Of a stretch of DNA of 64,000 nt, positions 33,828 to 42,670 are shown piece by piece. The stretch is taken from NCBI GenBank assembly GCA_021286765.1, contig JAJTBS010000001.1, positions 1,054,001 to 1,118,000 on the forward strand, written 5' to 3'. This stretch comes from Holophagaceae bacterium (lineage in GTDB: Bacteria; Acidobacteriota; Holophagae; Holophagales; Holophagaceae). The notes under the pieces were generated by a model. The model ran no database searches, was not told the DNA's origin, and saw only the letters and a list, made by a program, of their open reading frames with translations. The stretch's first letter is position 1, and each line of letters begins with the position of its first letter. The position numbers were made by a program, and so were the translations under genes.

Positions 33828-34145
33828 CTAGGCCTTCAGGTCCAAGGTCGCCTGAGCCAGCTCGTCCGCCGTTTTGAGGACCTTGAGGTTGGCCTTGTAC
33901 ATTACCTCGAAGCCCATGCCCTGCACGGCTTCAGTGGCGAGATCCACATTCGATGGCGCGGGGCCGGCGGGCGAGGGGTCCGCTGAGACCCCCGACACCC
34001 GCACCCCCCCCGAGGCTTCAGCCACCAGGTCGACGCGCTTGGCCTTGTATCCGTCCGACAGCTGGTTGGCCACGTTGTTGGCCTGCACCGCCAGCCCGGC
34101 GCCGGAGGCGCGGAGGCCGGAAAGTGCGATGCCGACAACGTCCAT
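33828..34145 (-). CDS. flagellar basal-body rod/hook-type protein, short
   Basis: A 105-residue protein with both terminal motifs of rod/hook proteins: N-terminal LSGLRASGAGLAVQANNVAN and C-terminal NVDLATEAV...YKANLKVLKTADELAQATLDL. Everything between is very short, so it is smaller than FlgB or FlgC (~130-140). No other flagellar gene is in the window. A sigma-28-like promoter lies directly upstream. It may be a rod component, a FlgC-like remnant, or a short rod-type protein with another job. A 6-base-pair hairpin (33785-33800) follows the stop. Confidence 0.8.
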   Translation of the reverse strand: MDVVGIALSGLRASGAGLAVQANNVANQLSDGYKAKRVDLVAEASGGVRVSGVSADPSPAGPAPSNVDLATEAVQGMGFEVMYKANLKVLKTADELAQATLDLKA

Positions 34146-34152
34146 GGGGAAC

Positions 34153-34180
34153 TTATCGGCTGTCGCCGGGTCGGACTTGA
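34153..34180 (-). promoter_or_regulatory. sigma-28 (FliA)-like promoter before the flagellar gene
   Basis: On the minus strand TCAAGTCC, a 12-base spacer and GCCGATAA end 8 bases before the ATG. GCCGATAA is the exact -10 of the flagellar sigma-28 consensus; the -35 matches 5 of 8 and the spacer is one base longer than usual. The predicted transcript would start at or within a base or two of the ATG, so it would be leaderless. Confidence 0.5.
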
Positions 34181-34190
34181 CGGTTTTTCA

Positions 34191-35291
34191 TCAGGCCTGC
34201 TTAGGTCCCTGAAACCAGTTGCTACCGGACTGGAAGCCCTTCTGCTTCGCCGCCATCTGGGTGTGGCGATCCAGAGCCAGCTGGATGAGCCGGGTCAGCA
34301 GCTCCCCGTAGGGCACACCACTGGCCGCCATCATTTTGGGATACATGGAGATGCTGGTGAACCCGGGGATGAAGTTCAGCTCGTTGAGGAAGATCCGGCC
34401 CGTGAGCCGCTCCAGGAAGAAGTCCACCCGCGCCATGCCGTAGCCGTCCGAGGCCGCGAAGGCCCGGGCGGCCAGCTTGCGGACCAGATCGGCCAGTTCC
34501 TCCGGGATCTGGGCCGGGATCTCGGTGCGACTCTTGCCGTGGAGGTACTTGTCCTCGAAGGTGTAGAACTCGTCGGCCACGATGACTTCCCCGGGCTGGG
34601 ACACCAGGGGTTCATCGCCGCCCAGCACCGCCACCTCGATCTCTCGGATGTCCAGCCCCTGCTCCACCAGCACGCGGCGATCAAAGGTGAAGGCCCGATC
34701 GAGGGCCGCAGGCAGGTCCTCGGCCCGCTTCACCTTTTCAACACCGATGCTGCTCCCCAGGTTGGCAGGCTTGACGAACAGCGGCAGGCCCAGCTTCCCG
34801 CAGTCCGCAAGGCAGACAGGCCGTTCCCGGGTCCAGCGCTCCTCGGTGAGCCCCACGTAGGGCACCACCGGAAGCCCCTCGGATTCCCAGAGCCGCTTGG
34901 TGATCCACTTGTCCATGCCCGCGGCCATGGCCAGCAGGCCCGCGCCCGTGTAGGGGCGATGCAGCAGCTCCAGGTAGCCCTGAAGCTGGCCATCCTCGCC
35001 GCCAGCCCCGTGGAGGGCGTTGAAGAAGACATCCGGCAGGTGCGTGTTCTCGGCGCCCCGCTCCAAGGGCAGGAAGGGATGGGCGCCGCGCTCGGGCAGT
35101 TCCTTGGCGGCCAGCCGGGCAAAGGGATCCCCGGTCACCACCCACACGCCGTTCCGGGCGATCCCCATGGGGCGCACCGTGAAGCGGGCCGGGTCGAGAT
35201 GCTCCGCGATGGCGCGGGCCGTGACGATGGAGACTTCGTGTTCGGGGGATTCCCCGCCGAAGAGGAGGCCGACGCTCAGGGTCTTGTGCAT
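34191..35291 (-). CDS. ddl: D-alanine--D-alanine ligase
   Basis: An ATP-grasp enzyme making D-Ala-D-Ala for peptidoglycan, 366 residues, cytoplasmic. Motifs: LFGGESPEHEVSIVTARA (N-terminal), ALHGAGGEDGQLQGYLELL, the ATP-binding FVKPANLGSSIGVEKV, EIEVAVLGG, DFFLERLTGRIFLNELNFIPGFTSIS and a C-terminal basic tail of ~25 residues beyond the usual end. The serine/tyrosine pattern is that of DdlA/DdlB rather than VanA. It is monocistronic and divergent from coaD across 86 bases. Confidence 0.95.
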   Translation of the reverse strand: MHKTLSVGLLFGGESPEHEVSIVTARAIAEHLDPARFTVRPMGIARNGVWVVTGDPFARLAAKELPERGAHPFLPLERGAENTHLPDVFFNALHGAGGEDGQLQGYLELLHRPYTGAGLLAMAAGMDKWITKRLWESEGLPVVPYVGLTEERWTRERPVCLADCGKLGLPLFVKPANLGSSIGVEKVKRAEDLPAALDRAFTFDRRVLVEQGLDIREIEVAVLGGDEPLVSQPGEVIVADEFYTFEDKYLHGKSRTEIPAQIPEELADLVRKLAARAFAASDGYGMARVDFFLERLTGRIFLNELNFIPGFTSISMYPKMMAASGVPYGELLTRLIQLALDRHTQMAAKQKGFQSGSNWFQGPKQA

Positions 35292-35377
35292 GCGTCCACT
35301 GTACCCCGAAACCCGAGGTACTTTGGCACCGGCGCACGGCCGATGCGCTAGGCTAGGGCCCTACCTTCGGAGCAACC

Positions 35378-35857
35378 GTGCGGTCGGCCATCTATCCAGG
35401 CTCTTTTGATCCCGTGACCCTCGGACACTGGGACCTCATCCAGCGGGCAGCCAAGCTGGTGGACCGCCTGGTGGTGGCCGTGCTGCACAACCCGGCCAAG
35501 ACCCCCGCCTTCACGGTCGATGAGCGGGTGGCCATGCTCAAGGAACTGACCGCCCCTTTGCCGAACGTGGAGATCACCACCTTCCACGGCCTGCTCGTGG
35601 ACTTCGCCAAGGCCCAGAATGCCCAGTTCATCGTCCGCGGCGTCCGCGCCTTCAGCGATTTCGAGTACGAGTTCCAGATGGCCCTCATGAACCGCAAGCT
35701 GGCCCCGGAGCTGGAGACGGTCTTCCTCATGCCCAAGGAGAAGTACAGCGCCGTCAGCAGCCGCCTGGTCCGGGAGATCGGCACCATGGGGGGCAACCTC
35801 TCAGAGCTGGTGCCCGAGGCCCTGCGGGAGCGCGTGGCCCGGCGGCTGGCCAAGTAG
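35378..35857 (+). CDS. coaD: phosphopantetheine adenylyltransferase
   Basis: The penultimate step of coenzyme A synthesis (4'-phosphopantetheine + ATP to dephospho-CoA). The 159-residue protein has the nucleotidyltransferase TxGH motif in YPGSFDPVTLGHWDLI, FIVRGVRAFSDFEYEFQMAL, and the SSRLVREI motif that corresponds to the ISSTxVR of the family. The start codon is GTG at 35378, with CGGAG upstream; no in-frame ATG fits. Length matches CoaD exactly. Confidence 0.95.
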   Translation: MRSAIYPGSFDPVTLGHWDLIQRAAKLVDRLVVAVLHNPAKTPAFTVDERVAMLKELTAPLPNVEITTFHGLLVDFAKAQNAQFIVRGVRAFSDFEYEFQMALMNRKLAPELETVFLMPKEKYSAVSSRLVREIGTMGGNLSELVPEALRERVARRLAK

Positions 35858-35884
35858 GGGCCGCACCATTCCGGGCCTGGAAAT

Positions 35885-35912
35885 TGAAGCAGCCGGCCCG
35901 ATCCGCCGATAA
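35885..35912 (+). promoter_or_regulatory. sigma-28-like promoter before the propeller kinase
   Basis: TGAAGCAG, a 12-base spacer and an exact GCCGATAA end 10 bases before the kinase ATG. The arrangement (TnAAG, 15 bases, GCCGATAA) is the same as in the promoter before the flagellar gene 1.7 kb away. By chance about one exact GCCGATAA would be expected in a window this size on both strands, so a single hit would mean little; the shared spacing makes it more interesting. Confidence 0.4.
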
Positions 35913-35922
35913 CCCAGGCAAG

Positions 35923-38900
35923 ATGCTGCCCCACCTGTCCCGCACGCTTAGGCTGCTGTGCCTGCTCCTTGCCCTCCCCCTGCACGCCCAGGTGGAAGGC
36001 AATTTCCCCGTCCGCCGCTATGGCACCGACCAGGGGCTGGGCAGCGAGGTGGTCTCGGCCATGGTCCAGGACCAGGAAGGCCGCCTCTGGGTCGGCACGG
36101 AGGGGGGCCTCTGCTTCTTCGATGGAAGCCGCTTCACCACCTTTCGAGGCACCCTGCCCTCGGGCTTCGTCCAGAGCCTCTCCGTGGACCGGGACGGGTC
36201 TCTGTGGGTGGCCACGGATGGTGGCCTGGCCCGCATCCGCCATGGGAAGTCCCAGATATTCGGAGAAGCCCACGGCATCCCGCGGGGATCCATCCACGAA
36301 GTGGTGAGGGATGCCGAAGGTCGCAACTGGATCCTCGCGGCGGATGGCATCCGGATGGAGCAGGCGCCCGAGCGGTTCACCATCCCGGTCCCATGGCCGG
36401 GGCAGGAACCCCCGTCCCACGTGTTCGCCGACCCCTCCCTGCCTGGCGCCTGGGCCACCACCTCGCGCACCATCTGGCACTGGGAGGGACATGGCTGGAC
36501 CCAGATCGCCCCGCCCAGATTCTCGCCCGGGGAGACCCTCCGGGACGTCGCTGTGGACGGCACGAAGGACCTGTGGGTGCGCACCAGCAGCTCCCTCTGG
36601 CGGCTGCCCGCCGAGGGGGCCCGCACCTGGATCAGGATGCGGATGGCCGGAGGCTACAGCCACATTTCCAAGCTCAGCCGGGATTCGCAGGGTTGGGTCT
36701 GGGTGGACAACACCGAGGGGCTGTGGCGTGTCCGGGGCGACCGGCGCGTGCAGTTCGGCCACGCCCAGGATGATGCCCGTGGCGGCATGGTGGATCAGGA
36801 AGGCGGATTCTGGTTCCGCACCGACAAGGGGGTCCTCAGGGTCCTGGGACACACCCGCTGGCGGAATTACCACCCCCCCAACGGCCTGCCCCTCGACACC
36901 ACCTGGCAGATGGTCCGAGACCGCCAGGGCCGGCTCTGGGTGGGCATGGACAAGGGGCTCTGGGTCGAAGAGGGAAAGCGCTTCAAGCGGATTCTGACGG
37001 GCCGGTTCCTGAATCTCGCCCTCGGGAAAGGCAACGCCCTGTGGGCTTCCGGCAGCCCGGCCGGGACGCTCCACCTGGTCGACACCAAGACCATGGCCAC
37101 CTCGTCGTTCCGGATCGAGGCCCTTCCCGTGGCCCGAATTACCGCCGGATTGACCGTCGACCCGGAGGGCAGGCCCTGGCTGGCGAATGAGGACGGCACG
37201 GTGGTGCGGGGGAATCCGACCGGCAGGGGCTGGTCCTGGGAACTGGTGCCGCGGGAGGGTCCTCCCATCCGCGAGCTGCGAACCCTCCTGGCCCTGCCCG
37301 GCGGAGAGGTCCTGGCGCTCTTTGATCAGTCGGGCGCCCTCTACCGCCAGGGATCCTGGCATCCCGTCCCCGACCTGCTGCCCGAGCTTCCGTACGTCGC
37401 CGCCGTTGGTCCTGAGGGCCAGGTGGTCATTGGCTACAAGACCCGGCCCGCGCTGACCGTCCACCGGCTCCAGGACGGCACGCTGGCCCGCGTGGGGATT
37501 CTCGATTTCGCCGCCAGCCTGAAGACCCTGGTCGTCTACAGCCTCGGCATCGGCGCGGACGGGACGATCTGGGTCGGCACCGGGCTCGGCCTCGGGTGTG
37601 CGGACGGCAGGGATCCTCAAAAGCTGCGCCTGCTGGGGTCGGAGGATCGCATCATCCATCCCGAATGCAACCAGGGCGCCCTGCTGGTGGAGAAGGAGCG
37701 CGTCTGGATCGGCACGCCCTCCGGCCTCATGAGCCACGATCCGCAGCCGCTTCCGCCCCCCCAGGCCCTGCGGCCTCCGGTCATCCTCTCGGTCCGGGTG
37801 GCCGCCAGGGAACTCGACCTGCGCGACTCCGATCTGGAACTGCCCCGGGAGCGCAACGAACTCGAAGTGCTGTTCATGGTCCCCAACTACCAGATCCAGG
37901 ATGCCCTGGTGTACGAAGCCCGGTTGTCCGGCGTGGATGCGGACTGGACCCGACCGGAGACACCCTACCTCCGCTACATCGGCCTGCCCGCCGGTCCCCA
38001 TGTCCTTGAACTCCGCGGCCAGACCCGGGAAGGCGCCCTAGGCCCAGTCACCCGCTTCCACTTCCGGGTGCGCCCGGCCTGGTGGGAGCGGTGGTGGGTG
38101 CGGGTCCTGGGGGTCTTCGGACTGGCGGGCGTGGTCCTCATCCTCGTGAAGGTCCGGCAGGCTCAGCTGGAGCAGCGCAACCGGGAGCTCATCGACGAGG
38201 TGGCCCGGCAGACCTCGGCCCTGGTCGCCGCCTCCAAGGCGAAGAGCGCCTTCCTGGCCAACATGAGCCATGAGCTGCGCACGCCCCTCAACGCCATCCT
38301 GCTCTATTCAGAGATCCTGCAGGAGGACATGAAGGAACCCGCCCTCGGCGGGCTCCGGCAGGATGCGGGCAAGATCCAGAGCGCCGGCCAGCACCTGCTG
38401 GGCCTCATCGACGACATCCTGGACATGTCAAAGATCGAAGCGGGGCGCCTGCGCCTGGAGCTCCAGGAGGTCGAGCTCCGCTCCTTCCTGCACGACCTGG
38501 ATGCGACCATCCGCCCCCTGGTCGAAAAGAACGGCAACCGCTTCTCCCTGGAGATCCTGGAAGTGCCCGAGCGCATCCACACGGACCCCACCCGCCTCCG
38601 CCAGATCCTCGTGAACCTGCTGAGCAACTCCTCCAAGTTCACCAAGGAGGGACTGGTCCTCCTGAAGGCCTGGTCCGAAGGCGACCAGTTGCTGCTGATG
38701 GTCCAGGACAGCGGCATCGGGATGACACAGGCTCAGCAGGCCAAGGTCTTCGAGGAGTTCGTGCAGGCGGACGAGAGCACCACCCGGAAATACGGCGGCA
38801 CCGGCCTGGGGCTCACGCTCGTGAAGAAGTTCACGGACCTGCTGGGCGGAAGCCTGGCCCTGCACTCGGAACCGGGAAAGGGGACCACCTTCACGCTGAA

Positions 38901-38973
38901 GCTGCCCTGCGCCGGTCCGGAATCCAGCCAGGCCTCGGGATTCTACCCGGTCGAGCCGCCGCCCCGCCGGTGA
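35923..38973 (+). CDS. sensor histidine kinase with Reg_prop beta-propeller and Y_Y_Y domains
   Basis: A 1016-residue membrane kinase. A signal peptide (MLPHLSRTLRLLCLLLALPL) is followed by a periplasmic sensor made of nine or more blades with D-x-x-G-x-x-W-V-G-T motifs (GRLWVGT, GSLWVAT, GTIWVGT, ~residues 40-620), a Y_Y_Y domain (~630-715), one membrane helix (~720-742), HisKA with His783 (ANMSHELRTPLNAIL) and HATPase (NLLSNSSKFT, DSGIGM, GTGLGLTLVKKF). It ends there: no receiver or AraC domain, unlike Bacteroides hybrid systems. Such sensors often read carbohydrates. ATG 35923 is preferred over a TTG further upstream. Confidence 0.92.
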   Translation: MLPHLSRTLRLLCLLLALPLHAQVEGNFPVRRYGTDQGLGSEVVSAMVQDQEGRLWVGTEGGLCFFDGSRFTTFRGTLPSGFVQSLSVDRDGSLWVATDGGLARIRHGKSQIFGEAHGIPRGSIHEVVRDAEGRNWILAADGIRMEQAPERFTIPVPWPGQEPPSHVFADPSLPGAWATTSRTIWHWEGHGWTQIAPPRFSPGETLRDVAVDGTKDLWVRTSSSLWRLPAEGARTWIRMRMAGGYSHISKLSRDSQGWVWVDNTEGLWRVRGDRRVQFGHAQDDARGGMVDQEGGFWFRTDKGVLRVLGHTRWRNYHPPNGLPLDTTWQMVRDRQGRLWVGMDKGLWVEEGKRFKRILTGRFLNLALGKGNALWASGSPAGTLHLVDTKTMATSSFRIEALPVARITAGLTVDPEGRPWLANEDGTVVRGNPTGRGWSWELVPREGPPIRELRTLLALPGGEVLALFDQSGALYRQGSWHPVPDLLPELPYVAAVGPEGQVVIGYKTRPALTVHRLQDGTLARVGILDFAASLKTLVVYSLGIGADGTIWVGTGLGLGCADGRDPQKLRLLGSEDRIIHPECNQGALLVEKERVWIGTPSGLMSHDPQPLPPPQALRPPVILSVRVAARELDLRDSDLELPRERNELEVLFMVPNYQIQDALVYEARLSGVDADWTRPETPYLRYIGLPAGPHVLELRGQTREGALGPVTRFHFRVRPAWWERWWVRVLGVFGLAGVVLILVKVRQAQLEQRNRELIDEVARQTSALVAASKAKSAFLANMSHELRTPLNAILLYSEILQEDMKEPALGGLRQDAGKIQSAGQHLLGLIDDILDMSKIEAGRLRLELQEVELRSFLHDLDATIRPLVEKNGNRFSLEILEVPERIHTDPTRLRQILVNLLSNSSKFTKEGLVLLKAWSEGDQLLLMVQDSGIGMTQAQQAKVFEEFVQADESTTRKYGGTGLGLTLVKKFTDLLGGSLALHSEPGKGTTFTLKLPCAGPESSQASGFYPVEPPPRR

Positions 38974-38982
38974 GGCCCGGCC

Positions 38983-41067
38983 TCAGCTCACGTCCGCCAG
39001 CCTCAGCCGGACCTGCTCCCGCTTCAGCCAACCGGCCTGGGCCTCGGTCAGGCCGATGGCCAGGACGCGGCCCGCGGCTTCACGGCAGCGCAGGAGCAGG
39101 TCGCGGTCCCGGACGAGATCCGCCACCTGGAACTGCGGAAGCCCCGCCTGCCTCACCCCGAAAAACTCGCCGGGGCCCCGCAGCTCCAAGTCGCGCTGGG
39201 CGATGCGGAAGCCATCCTGGGACTCGACCAGGGTCTGCAGCCGCTCGTTCTCCGACCCGCTGATCATGAGGAAATGGCTGCGGTGAGCGCCGCGTCCCAC
39301 GCGGCCGCGCAGCTGGTGCAGCTGGCTCAACCCGAAGCGCTCGGCGTGATCCACCACCATGACCGTGGCGTTGGGCACATCGACACCCACCTCGATGACC
39401 GTGGTGGCCAGCAGGATGCGCGCCTCGCCCGACACGAAGCGCGCCATGCGGGCCGCCATGTCGTCGGCCTTCAGCCGGCCGTGCACCACCTCCAGCGCCT
39501 CCTCCGGAAAGATCCCCCGCAGGAGGGCCTCCATGGCCTGGATGTCGCGGAGTTGCACCTTGCCCTCGTCGGAAGGGTCGATGCTGGGGCTCACCACGAA
39601 GGCCTGCCGGCCCTCGGCCAGCTCCCTTCGCATCAACTCCCAGGCGCGTTCCGCAGAATCAGGCTTGAACAGCCGCGAGGCGATGGGCTGGCGGCCCGGA
39701 GGCAGTTCATCCAGCACGCTCTGGTCCAGATCCCCGAACACGGCCAGGGCCAGCGAGCGGGGGATGGGCGTGGCGCTCATGACCAGCCAGTGGGGATCCC
39801 CCCCTTTCTCCTTCAGCGCCTCGCGCTGCTTCACACCAAAGCGTTGCTGCTCGTCCACCACCACCAGCTGCAACCGATGGAAGGCCACGGCCTCCTGGAA
39901 CAGGGCGTGGGTGCCGATCACGTAGCGTGCTTCTCCACTGGCGATGCGGGCCAGAGCAGCGCGTTTCTCCGCCGCTTTCATGCCACCCAGCAACAGCTGC
40001 AGGGCCCCGGCCTCGCCGCCCAGGTAGCGGCGGAAGCTGGCGGCGTGCTGGCGGGCCAGGACCTCCGTGGGCACGAGCAGCGCCCCCTGCCCGCCTGTCT
40101 CGGCGACCATGGCCATCGAGAGCAGGGCCACCAAGGTCTTGCCGCTGCCCACATCGCCCTGCAGGAGGCGGTTCATCACCCGGCCCGAGGTGATGTCGCC
40201 CACGATCTCCTTGAATGCCTGCCGCTGGGCGCCGGTGAGGTGGAAGGGCAGGAAGGACCTGAGCCGCTCCCGCAATTCAGGGGAGGTGGGAACCTTCTGT
40301 CCCGGCCGGAGCAGGCGCCCGGCCCGCCGCAGGGCCACCCCCAAAGAGAAGGCGAAGAGCTCTTCCGAGGCCAGGCGGCGATGGGCCGGCGTGGTTCCCG
40401 CCTCCAGATCCCGCGCCTCGCTCTGATCTGGGGGATCGTGCAGGAGGCGCAGGGCCGTCAGGGTGTCCGGCAGGTCTTTGGACAGTTCCAGGGGCAGCCA
40501 GTCCTCGCCGGGGTGGACGCGGCCCAGGGCCTCGGCCACCAGCTTCTGTCGCGCCCGGCCCGGGAGAGGCCCCAGCTTCCGGTAGAGGGGCAGGTACCGC
40601 CGCACCCAGCCGATGTCCCCGCTGCGCTCCATCACCTCGAACTGGGGCCCGCGCATCTCGAGACCATGGCGGCCCATCGACAGGGAACCAAACACCAGCA
40701 GGCGGTCGCCCGCTTTGAGGGAGCGCCCCAGGTAGGGCTGATTGAACCAGACGAGGCGCAGGGTGCCAGTCTCATCCGCCAACAGGGCTTCCGTGAGGGC
40801 CATGCGCTGCACCCGGGTGGTGCTCTGGCGCACCTCCTGGATGGTGCCAAGCACGGTGACGATGCCCGAATCCGACGCCTCGAATCCCCGCATCTCCAGG
40901 CTGCCCAGAGGCCTCAGGCTGCCCCGGTCCACGTAGCGGTAGGGCAGGCTCCAGAGCAGATCCTGGAGCGTGTCGATGCCCGCCTCCTGCAGCGCGGCGG
41001 CGCGCGCCGGTCCCAGGCCCCGGAGGACCGTGACCTTTGAGGAGAAGGGGAGCGGGGCAAGCGACAT
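38983..41067 (-). CDS. recG: ATP-dependent DNA helicase RecG
   Basis: A 694-residue branched-DNA helicase for Holliday junctions and stalled forks. The N-terminal wedge/OB domain covers ~1-240 (VLRGLGPARAAALQEAGIDT, then the OB fold); helicase motif I is LLQGDVGSGKTLVALL, motif II VVDEQQRFGVKQR (usually DEQH, here DEQQ), motif III SATPIPRSLAL, then motifs V-VI (ATTVIEVGVDVPNAT, QLRGRVGRGA) and the TRG box near the end. Length matches the family. It lies 10 bases downstream of the DUF1835 gene and is likely the last gene of that operon. Confidence 0.95.
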   Translation of the reverse strand: MSLAPLPFSSKVTVLRGLGPARAAALQEAGIDTLQDLLWSLPYRYVDRGSLRPLGSLEMRGFEASDSGIVTVLGTIQEVRQSTTRVQRMALTEALLADETGTLRLVWFNQPYLGRSLKAGDRLLVFGSLSMGRHGLEMRGPQFEVMERSGDIGWVRRYLPLYRKLGPLPGRARQKLVAEALGRVHPGEDWLPLELSKDLPDTLTALRLLHDPPDQSEARDLEAGTTPAHRRLASEELFAFSLGVALRRAGRLLRPGQKVPTSPELRERLRSFLPFHLTGAQRQAFKEIVGDITSGRVMNRLLQGDVGSGKTLVALLSMAMVAETGGQGALLVPTEVLARQHAASFRRYLGGEAGALQLLLGGMKAAEKRAALARIASGEARYVIGTHALFQEAVAFHRLQLVVVDEQQRFGVKQREALKEKGGDPHWLVMSATPIPRSLALAVFGDLDQSVLDELPPGRQPIASRLFKPDSAERAWELMRRELAEGRQAFVVSPSIDPSDEGKVQLRDIQAMEALLRGIFPEEALEVVHGRLKADDMAARMARFVSGEARILLATTVIEVGVDVPNATVMVVDHAERFGLSQLHQLRGRVGRGAHRSHFLMISGSENERLQTLVESQDGFRIAQRDLELRGPGEFFGVRQAGLPQFQVADLVRDRDLLLRCREAAGRVLAIGLTEAQAGWLKREQVRLRLADVS

Positions 41068-41077
41068 GGCGGCTGAC

Positions 41078-41791
41078 TCAGCCTATCCGCACCCCCATGG
41101 CCTCCACCATCCGGGCGACGAAGAGGTCCCCGTACCAGGCCCCGTGGGCGGGATGCTCCAACGCCCCAAGGCCCTTCATGAATCCGGGCATGTCCCGCAC
41201 ACCCGCGTCCACCAGACTCTGGATCTGGAGGCGCGTCCGCCCGGGACCGGAAGGCGGGTGGTCTTCCGCGAGGCGGGCCAGGGCCGGCCCCAGCCAAGGC
41301 AGCGCCGCTAGGCTGGCACCCGCCAGGGCGCCCCAGCCACCCTGCAGAAAGGCCCGCCAAAGGTGCCTGGCCTCCAGGAGGGTTTCGGCTTCGAGGAAGA
41401 TCCGCTCGGCGAAGCAGCGCGGCAGAGCCCCCGGGGGCATCCGGCCCACCCCCAGCCCGAGGGGAACGAAGTCCGGCAGCGCACCTTCCGGCAGGGCCCC
41501 CAGCACCCAGAGCAGGCAGGCCTGTTCCCAAGGATCCGGGCCGAACCACAGCACCGGTTCCGTGGACCTCGCCAGATCCCGCAGGTGGGGCATGTCTCCC
41601 ATGTCGGCGGGGGCAAGGCCCCACCAGGTGGCCCGGAGCGGAATCAGGCCGTCCTCCGCCGCTGTCCAGGGGCCCACCGCCGGGGAGTCCCGCCACACAC
41701 GGAGTTCCCCGGGAAGTCCGGATTTCCGGTGGACCGCGGCAGCGGCATCGCCGCAGTGCAGGTGGATCAGCCCCGGGGAAGGATGGGTCAC
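41078..41791 (-). CDS. DUF1835 domain-containing protein
   Basis: A 237-residue protein with a DUF1835-type N-terminus: LIHLHCGDAAAAVHRKSGLP then GELRVWRDSPAVGP (family pattern: H-x-NGDs...GE-v-xW-x-D-x-x-x-GPv), followed by a helical half containing FGPDPWEQACLLWVLG. Some DUF1835 proteins are thought to be stress-related; no function is established. The GTG start overlaps the stop of the VOC gene (GTGA). The gene leads directly into recG. Confidence 0.7.
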   Translation of the reverse strand: MTHPSPGLIHLHCGDAAAAVHRKSGLPGELRVWRDSPAVGPWTAAEDGLIPLRATWWGLAPADMGDMPHLRDLARSTEPVLWFGPDPWEQACLLWVLGALPEGALPDFVPLGLGVGRMPPGALPRCFAERIFLEAETLLEARHLWRAFLQGGWGALAGASLAALPWLGPALARLAEDHPPSGPGRTRLQIQSLVDAGVRDMPGFMKGLGALEHPAHGAWYGDLFVARMVEAMGVRIG

Positions 41792-42576
41792 GGCAGGCCC
41801 TTGAACAGGGTGAAGGTTCCGCCGGTGGGATCCGTCACCACGGCGAAGCGGCCCACCTCGGGGATGTCCGTGGGCGGCACGCAGCCGGTTCCCCCCAGTC
41901 CAGGTACCGCGGCGAAGCGCTCGTCCACATCCGTCACGGCCACGTAGGGCATCCAGTGGTTGGGCACCCCCTCCCACTCGGGACCGGTCATGGGCATCAG
42001 GCCGGCCACGGCCTCCTCGCCCCGCATGAACAGCGTGTAGGTTCCGAAGTCCATGGGCCAGTCCTGGGTGGTCCACCCGAAGAGGGCCGTGTAGAAGGCG
42101 ATGGAAGGCGCCACCGCCCGGGTGGTGAGCTCGTACCAGCTGAAGGCGCCGTGGCCGACGGGCATGGGCCGGGGGGGATCGGTGTGCACGGCCTCCTCGA
42201 AGAGCCCGACCACCGCGCCCCCAGGATCGCCAATGACCGCGATGCGGCCCGCGCCGGGGACCGCCGTCGGCGGCACATGGGGCATGGCCCCCAGGTCCTT
42301 GGCCTTGGCAAAGGCGGCGTCCAGGTGCTCGACCCACACATAGCCCATCCAATGGCTCCGGGGCGTGCCGCCCTCTTGTGGGAGAATCTGCATGAGGGTG
42401 CCGATCTCGTCCCGGCCCCGGGTCATGAGGGTCATGGCCATGCCGCCCAGATCCTTGTGGGTGGGAGACCAGCCGAAGAGGCCGCAGTAGAAGGGTTCGC
42501 AGGCCGCTGCGTCGCTGGCGTTCAGCTGACTCCAGCAGAAGGCGCCGAAGCCGGTGGGCACGGGTTTGTCCGCCAT
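41788..42576 (-). CDS. VOC family protein with two glyoxalase-like domains
   Basis: A 262-residue protein with two beta-alpha-beta-beta-beta modules (~residues 8-125 and 135-258). Each has the CA/CB pattern: ACEPFYCGLFGWSP... and SIAFYTALFGWTTQD, followed by MLxV/MPYVAV, and a closing strand of the type GRIAVIGDPGGAVVGLFE / GRFAVVTDPTGGTFTLFKG. Such two-module proteins are annotated as hydroxylases, extradiol-type enzymes or fosfomycin-type relatives; the substrate cannot be told. Start 42576 has GAGGAG upstream. It precedes the DUF1835 and recG genes. Confidence 0.85.
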   Translation of the reverse strand: MADKPVPTGFGAFCWSQLNASDAAACEPFYCGLFGWSPTHKDLGGMAMTLMTRGRDEIGTLMQILPQEGGTPRSHWMGYVWVEHLDAAFAKAKDLGAMPHVPPTAVPGAGRIAVIGDPGGAVVGLFEEAVHTDPPRPMPVGHGAFSWYELTTRAVAPSIAFYTALFGWTTQDWPMDFGTYTLFMRGEEAVAGLMPMTGPEWEGVPNHWMPYVAVTDVDERFAAVPGLGGTGCVPPTDIPEVGRFAVVTDPTGGTFTLFKGLP

Positions 42577-42616
42577 GGGGTCTCCTCTTGTCCGGGATTG
42601 GGCCCCAGCATACGAC

Positions 42617-42646
42617 CGGGGCCACCCCGTGCCCAGGGTGGCCCCG
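42617..42646 (-). terminator. terminator of the gamma-lyase gene
   Basis: An 11-base-pair perfect stem (CGGGGCCACCC / GGGTGGCCCCG) with an 8-base loop, 24 bases after the stop of the minus-strand PLP lyase and 40 bases before the VOC start. Confidence 0.75.
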
Positions 42647-42670
42647 ACGAACGACATGGAAAGAACGGGA

